From Stagnimonas sp. (lineage in GTDB: Bacteria > Pseudomonadota > Gammaproteobacteria > Nevskiales > Nevskiaceae), in assembly GCA_030696045.1 (NCBI GenBank), contig JAUYNO010000016.1:1-51913 (forward strand): a DNA stretch of 51,913 nt, written 5' to 3'. Below, in pieces: positions 48,554 through 51,913 of this stretch (its first letter is position 1; each line of letters starts with the position of its first letter). A model generated the notes under the pieces. The model did not search any database, had not been told where the DNA came from, and saw only the letters and a list, made by a program, of their open reading frames with translations. The position numbers were made by a program, and so were the translations under genes.

Positions 48554-49684
48554 TCAGGCGCCGTCAATTGGATCGTCGGGATCGTGTATCGCGTTTTCGG
48601 GTCGCAGCCAGTAATGCACATCGGGCGGCGCGCTCATGGTCTGCAAGGCCTGTTCTTTTTCCAGATTTAGCACATTGGGTTTGCGAATGCCGGGCAGGAA
48701 TCGCACGTCGTAAATCTCGGTGCAGCCGGAATGGAAGGTCAGCATGCCCACCGGACGGTCTATGCGCGTATCGACGATGGCGATGCCGCAATACAGCTTC
48801 GGAAATCGCTCTTGCACCGGCATGCCACCGAACACCTTCTTTTCGCGGATCATGCACAGGCCGATGAGGGCATACGGCCCGAAAAATGTCAGGCCACGCA
48901 GATAGGCGGGCAGTGTGCAAATCACCTCCGGCCTCTGCGTGCCTGGCGTCCAGCGCAGTATTTCGCCCGCACCCGAATTCAGCACCCACAGCGCGCCGTT
49001 GTTCCAGCGCGGAGAATGCGGCATGGCCAAGCCGCGAAACACGATTTCGTCGCTGCGCACATCCATAACCAGCCCGCCACTCACCTTGTTCGCGCGCCAG
49101 CCGCCCGCCGTATTGGTTTCACCCAGCATCGTCACATAGCCGGGTTTGCCGTCCACCATTGCCAGTCCGTTGAGGTGGCAGCGGTCTTCGGGCACGCACT
49201 CGGTCACAAACGGCGGACGCCAGCGTGGTTCAAAACTGTAATGGCTGGAAAGACCGGCGAGGCAGGAAAACCGGGTGTTGACGACCCACAGATCGTCGTT
49301 CGTGAGCGCCAGATCATGTGCCGCGATATTGGCAGTGTGATACGACAGGCGCGGCAGATACAGCGCGTCATAACGGCCCGGCGTGTCGTGGTCGTAGTGA
49401 TTTGCGAGCACTTCGTCTGAAGCAAACAAGGTGACGTTGTTGCGCGTGGCCAGCGCCATGCGATTGCCAACTACATCCAGCCCCATCGGCTTGTCGAACT
49501 GTCGTGGCAGGAAGGTCACCTGTTGTCCATTCCAGCCCACCAGCAGCAATTTACCCGCCTGATAGGTACTGATGACGAGCGATCCACCACACTTGGACAT
49601 CCATTCGCTAAAGCCCAGGTCGGGGCTGCAGGCGAGTGGACCTACATCCGCTGCTTTTTCATCAGACGAATTCGCGTCGTTCAT
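48554..49684 (-). CDS. TIGR03032 (DUF4915)-family protein
   Basis: 376 residues. Family wording is strong: FSEWMSKCGGSLVISTYQAGKLLLVGWNGQQVTFLPRQFDKPMGLDV, ALATRNNVTLFA, HDLALTNDDLWVVNTRFSCLA, WRPPFVTECVPEDRCHLNGLAMVDGKPGYVTMLGETNTAGGWR, GLAMPHSPRWNNGALWVLNSGAGEI and AYLRGLTFFGPYALIGLCMIREKKVFGGMPVQER. It is a beta-propeller-like repeat protein with no signal peptide; its function has not been established. ATG 49684 is the natural start. Base composition is visibly less GC-rich than the housekeeping genes to the left, consistent with acquisition by transfer. Confidence 0.88.
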   Translation of the reverse strand: MNDANSSDEKAADVGPLACSPDLGFSEWMSKCGGSLVISTYQAGKLLLVGWNGQQVTFLPRQFDKPMGLDVVGNRMALATRNNVTLFASDEVLANHYDHDTPGRYDALYLPRLSYHTANIAAHDLALTNDDLWVVNTRFSCLAGLSSHYSFEPRWRPPFVTECVPEDRCHLNGLAMVDGKPGYVTMLGETNTAGGWRANKVSGGLVMDVRSDEIVFRGLAMPHSPRWNNGALWVLNSGAGEILRWTPGTQRPEVICTLPAYLRGLTFFGPYALIGLCMIREKKVFGGMPVQERFPKLYCGIAIVDTRIDRPVGMLTFHSGCTEIYDVRFLPGIRKPNVLNLEKEQALQTMSAPPDVHYWLRPENAIHDPDDPIDGA

Positions 49685-49772
49685 GCGTTATTTAAGTTGG
49701 AAATCGACATGGCTCGAATTATCAATACACCAATGCATACCCAGCACCGCAGGCTTCCACCCGAAACAAAAT

Positions 49773-49796
49773 GGGCGGAATCAGTTGATTCCGCCC
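49773..49796 (-). terminator. Rho-independent terminator of the Calx-beta gene
   Basis: GGGCGGAATCA (49773-49783) pairs with TGATTCCGCCC (49786-49796), an 11-bp stem with a minimal loop. Read on the minus strand it is followed by ATTTTGTTTC. It lies 28 bp after the stop of the Calx-beta gene and before the TIGR03032 gene on the same strand. Confidence 0.87.
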
Positions 49797-49823
49797 TGGC
49801 CGTGTCCTGCGGTTCGCTGAACC

Positions 49824-51913
49824 TCAGTCGTTGTCCACAATCGTCAGGCTGTGGGTGGTTTTGGTCCCGAGCGTTGCATTGACCGGCGCGGACAGTTCAA
49901 AGCGGACCTGCTCGTCGGTTTCGGCTTCCGTGTCGTCGAGCACCATCACCGAAGCGGCCGTGTTCGCCCCTGCCGGGATCTTGATGTTCCCGCCATTGAC
50001 CATGCTGTAGTCCGTTCCGGGGACGATGCCTCCGATCTGCTTGACGCTGACACTGACCGCTTTGCCGCTTGGTGCCGAGAGCATGACCGTTACAGACTGT
50101 CCTGCATTCGCACTGCCTTCGGTGACATTGCTTCTGGCAGTGACGAAGGCCACCGTGGGAGGGGCATCATCATCGTCGATGGTGATCGTGTTGCTGGTGG
50201 TGCCCGTGGCGCTGGCGTTTAGGGGAGTGCTCATGGTGAGGATGGCGGTCTCGTAAGCTTCATCGAAAGCATCGTCCTTGCCGACCAGGGTCATGCTGGC
50301 GCTGAGGCCGCCAGCGGGAATGACAATGGTGGTGGGGCTCAGAAAGTAATCAGAGTTAAACTTGGCCTTGCCGCTGCGAGCGACCGGGACTGTGACATTC
50401 CGTCCGCTCAGAGCGGACAGGGTGGCAGTAACCGTGGCGCTACCCCCCGCTTCTGAAACGGATTGGTTACCAGTGCTGAGGCTGACCGTCGGGACCGGGT
50501 CGTCGTCGAGGATGGTGATCGTGTTACTGATGGGGGCGGTGGCGGTGGCGTTTAGGGGAGTGCCCATGGTGACGATGGCGGTCTCGTCATCTTCATCCAG
50601 CGCATCGTTCTTGCCAACCAAGGTCAAGCTGGCGCTGAGTCTTCCTGCGGGAATGACAAGGGTGGTGTCACTCAGAAGGTAATCAGAGTCCAAGACGGCC
50701 GTGCCGCTGCGAGTGAACGGGACTGTGACTCGCCGTCCGCTCAGAGCGGACAGGGTGGCGGTGATCGTCGCGCTAATCCCCGCTTCTGTAATGGATTTGT
50801 TGCCAGTGCTCAGGCGGACCGTAGGTAACGGATCGTCGTCGAGGATGGTGATCTTGCCCGGTGCGCCCAGCGTGGCGCTGCCGCCGCTGCCGCCGCTGCT
50901 CAGGGCAAGGGTGATGGTTTCTTGTCCTTCATGCAGCGCATCCTGCGTCACCGGAACCATGACGGTCTTCTCGCCCTGCTCTGTAGCAGCCCAGTTCAGA
51001 GTGCCACTGACAGCGGTGTAGTCACTGCCGGCCGTAGCCGTGCCGTTGCTGGTGGCGTAGTTAACTGCAGCAGCAGAGCAGGCCCCACCGCTGCGGGTGA
51101 CTCCAACGCTGACCAAGCCAGCAGCTTCACTAACGCTGAGGCTGGAGACCTTGATGCTATCGGTGGCACCGGTGTCGCACACGATGGTGCGCAAGACGGA
51201 ACTGTTGTTGGCGGCATTGGTCTCCGATTGAGTGCTGAACGAGTTGGCGATGACATCGGCCTTAATCGGGGTGGCCGGCATGTTCAGAGTAAGGTCCAGG
51301 GTCTCGGCAGTCGCGCCGGGCGCCAGGGTCGGGCCGTAGCTGCAGGTCAGTGGCGGTGTATTGACGCAGGACCAGTCGGCGCCCGAAAAAGTGTCGTAGC
51401 TGAAAGCAGGCGGCAGGTTGAAGAAAATTTCAACCCGGTGCGCACTCTCCGAATTGTGCAGGTTCTGCAGCCCGTAGCTGTACGTCACCGATCCGTTGAC
51501 TTGCGCGTAACCCGGCGTCGGGTCCGTGCTCTGGGTGCCGGTTAGCGACAGATCCACCGGCGCGGCAAAGCGCTGGGCGTAGATGCCGTTGAGGCTGCCG
51601 TCCTGTAACTTGCTCGCCCAGCTCAGCACGAAGTCGCCGTCGGCAGCCATCGCGATGGCGGGGCTGTCCTGATTGTTCGTGGTGTACGTGTTCACCCGGA
51701 ACTCGCTGCCCTGCGGGGTGCCAGCAGCGTTGTAGCGCTGGGCATAGATGCCGTAGAGGCTGCCGTCCTGTGAATTGCTCGCCCAGCTCACCACGAAGTC
51801 GCTGTCGGCGTCCATCGCGATGGCGGGGTCGCTCTGGTTGTTCGCGGTGGTCGTGTTCACCTTGAACTCGCTGCCCTGCGGGGTGCCAGCAGCGTTGTAG
51901 CGCTGGGCATAGA
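49824..51913 (-). CDS. Large Calx-beta repeat surface protein (5' partial)
   Basis: At least 696 residues; the frame is open to the right edge, so the true start is outside and the GTG at 51860 is internal. The visible N-terminal part holds 55-residue repeats with DGDFVVSWAS-type and GIYAQRYNAAGTPQGSEF motifs. A DUF11/adhesin-like beta domain follows (VDLSLTGTQSTDPTPGYAQVNGSVTYSYGLQNLHN, to about residue 240). Four Calx-beta domains then run to the end, with motifs such as GTATAGSDYT, VTEGSA and E.DE....ILDDD. The protein stops right after IVDND with no membrane or sorting tail. Probably a secreted or surface calcium-binding adhesin. Confidence 0.85.
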   Translation of the reverse strand, partial: YAQRYNAAGTPQGSEFKVNTTTANNQSDPAIAMDADSDFVVSWASNSQDGSLYGIYAQRYNAAGTPQGSEFRVNTYTTNNQDSPAIAMAADGDFVLSWASKLQDGSLNGIYAQRFAAPVDLSLTGTQSTDPTPGYAQVNGSVTYSYGLQNLHNSESAHRVEIFFNLPPAFSYDTFSGADWSCVNTPPLTCSYGPTLAPGATAETLDLTLNMPATPIKADVIANSFSTQSETNAANNSSVLRTIVCDTGATDSIKVSSLSVSEAAGLVSVGVTRSGGACSAAAVNYATSNGTATAGSDYTAVSGTLNWAATEQGEKTVMVPVTQDALHEGQETITLALSSGGSGGSATLGAPGKITILDDDPLPTVRLSTGNKSITEAGISATITATLSALSGRRVTVPFTRSGTAVLDSDYLLSDTTLVIPAGRLSASLTLVGKNDALDEDDETAIVTMGTPLNATATAPISNTITILDDDPVPTVSLSTGNQSVSEAGGSATVTATLSALSGRNVTVPVARSGKAKFNSDYFLSPTTIVIPAGGLSASMTLVGKDDAFDEAYETAILTMSTPLNASATGTTSNTITIDDDDAPPTVAFVTARSNVTEGSANAGQSVTVMLSAPSGKAVSVSVKQIGGIVPGTDYSMVNGGNIKIPAGANTAASVMVLDDTEAETDEQVRFELSAPVNATLGTKTTHSLTIVDND
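51699..51913 (-). repeat. 165-bp tandem repeats inside the Calx-beta gene
   Basis: The stretch beginning GAACTCGCTGCCCTGCGG at 51699 recurs at 51864, a 165-bp (55-codon) period, and the two copies match over 50 bases up to the window edge. A more diverged copy lies further left, around 51570. Near-identity of the outer copies points to recent duplication or gene conversion; more copies probably lie beyond the window. Confidence 0.85.

Overview
The window is about 52 kb of GC-rich, densely packed bacterial chromosome. The gene families and arrangements (Wzx/Wzy-type exopolysaccharide locus with a GumC-like tyrosine kinase, TonB/ExbBD with a PiuC hydroxylase, birA-coaX followed by a tRNA, thiS-thiG, PlsY, TrmB, RmuC) point to a gammaproteobacterium, most likely a relative of the Lysobacterales/Xanthomonadales. 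That placement is inferred from gene content only; no marker gene was compared.

Layout. 1-337: 3' end of an acyltransferase-3 membrane protein. 282-18896: an exopolysaccharide locus with two divergent arms. The left arm (minus strand, 10334 down to 282) holds a Wzy-like polymerase, a WcaF-like acetyltransferase, seven glycosyltransferases and a methyltransferase, mostly joined by ATGA/GTGA overlaps. The right arm (plus strand) holds a glycosyltransferase, an outer-membrane beta-barrel, a short Wza-type export lipoprotein, a Wzz/BY-kinase, a TPR-like protein, an O-antigen ligase/polymerase-like protein and an OmpA-family protein. No flippase (Wzx) lies in the window. 18970-23615: a GH5 glycosidase lipoprotein, then a DUF1214-sulfotransferase fusion divergent from a TetR regulator, with an operator-like palindrome between them.

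23700-33773: an iron-uptake block behind a Fur-box-like site. It holds a TonB-dependent siderophore receptor, PiuC, TonB, ExbB, ExbD, a PepSY-type membrane protein, DUF2271 and DUF4198 periplasmic proteins, ApbE and a membrane-anchored NAD(P)H flavoprotein reductase. The DUF2271 protein carries a DxxSGAT flavinylation motif. This suggests an electron path from cytosolic NAD(P)H to a periplasmic FMN carrier that could reduce ferric siderophores. A 370-bp MITE-like element with perfect 32-bp inverted ends interrupts the block between the PepSY and DUF2271 genes.

33885-47927: mostly housekeeping or chromosomal core genes. These are an HNH endonuclease, an alginate-lyase-like lipoprotein, an orphan ParM-like actin, an M14 carboxypeptidase, an EF-hand protein, RmuC, tRNA-Gly(CCC), thiS-thiG, a Cdd1-type helix-hairpin-helix protein, a PaiB-like protein, TrmB, phosphoribulokinase, an aldo/keto reductase, PlsY, BirA and CoaX. 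47947-51913: a well-folded but anomalous tRNA (class I body, anticodon UGA), then an accessory-looking end with a small gene remnant, a TIGR03032-type protein and the 3' part of a large Calx-beta repeat protein that runs off the window.

The only gene-free stretch over 300 bases is 29342-29729, which is the MITE-like element. Many long open frames antisense to these genes are GC-rich shadows and are left out.
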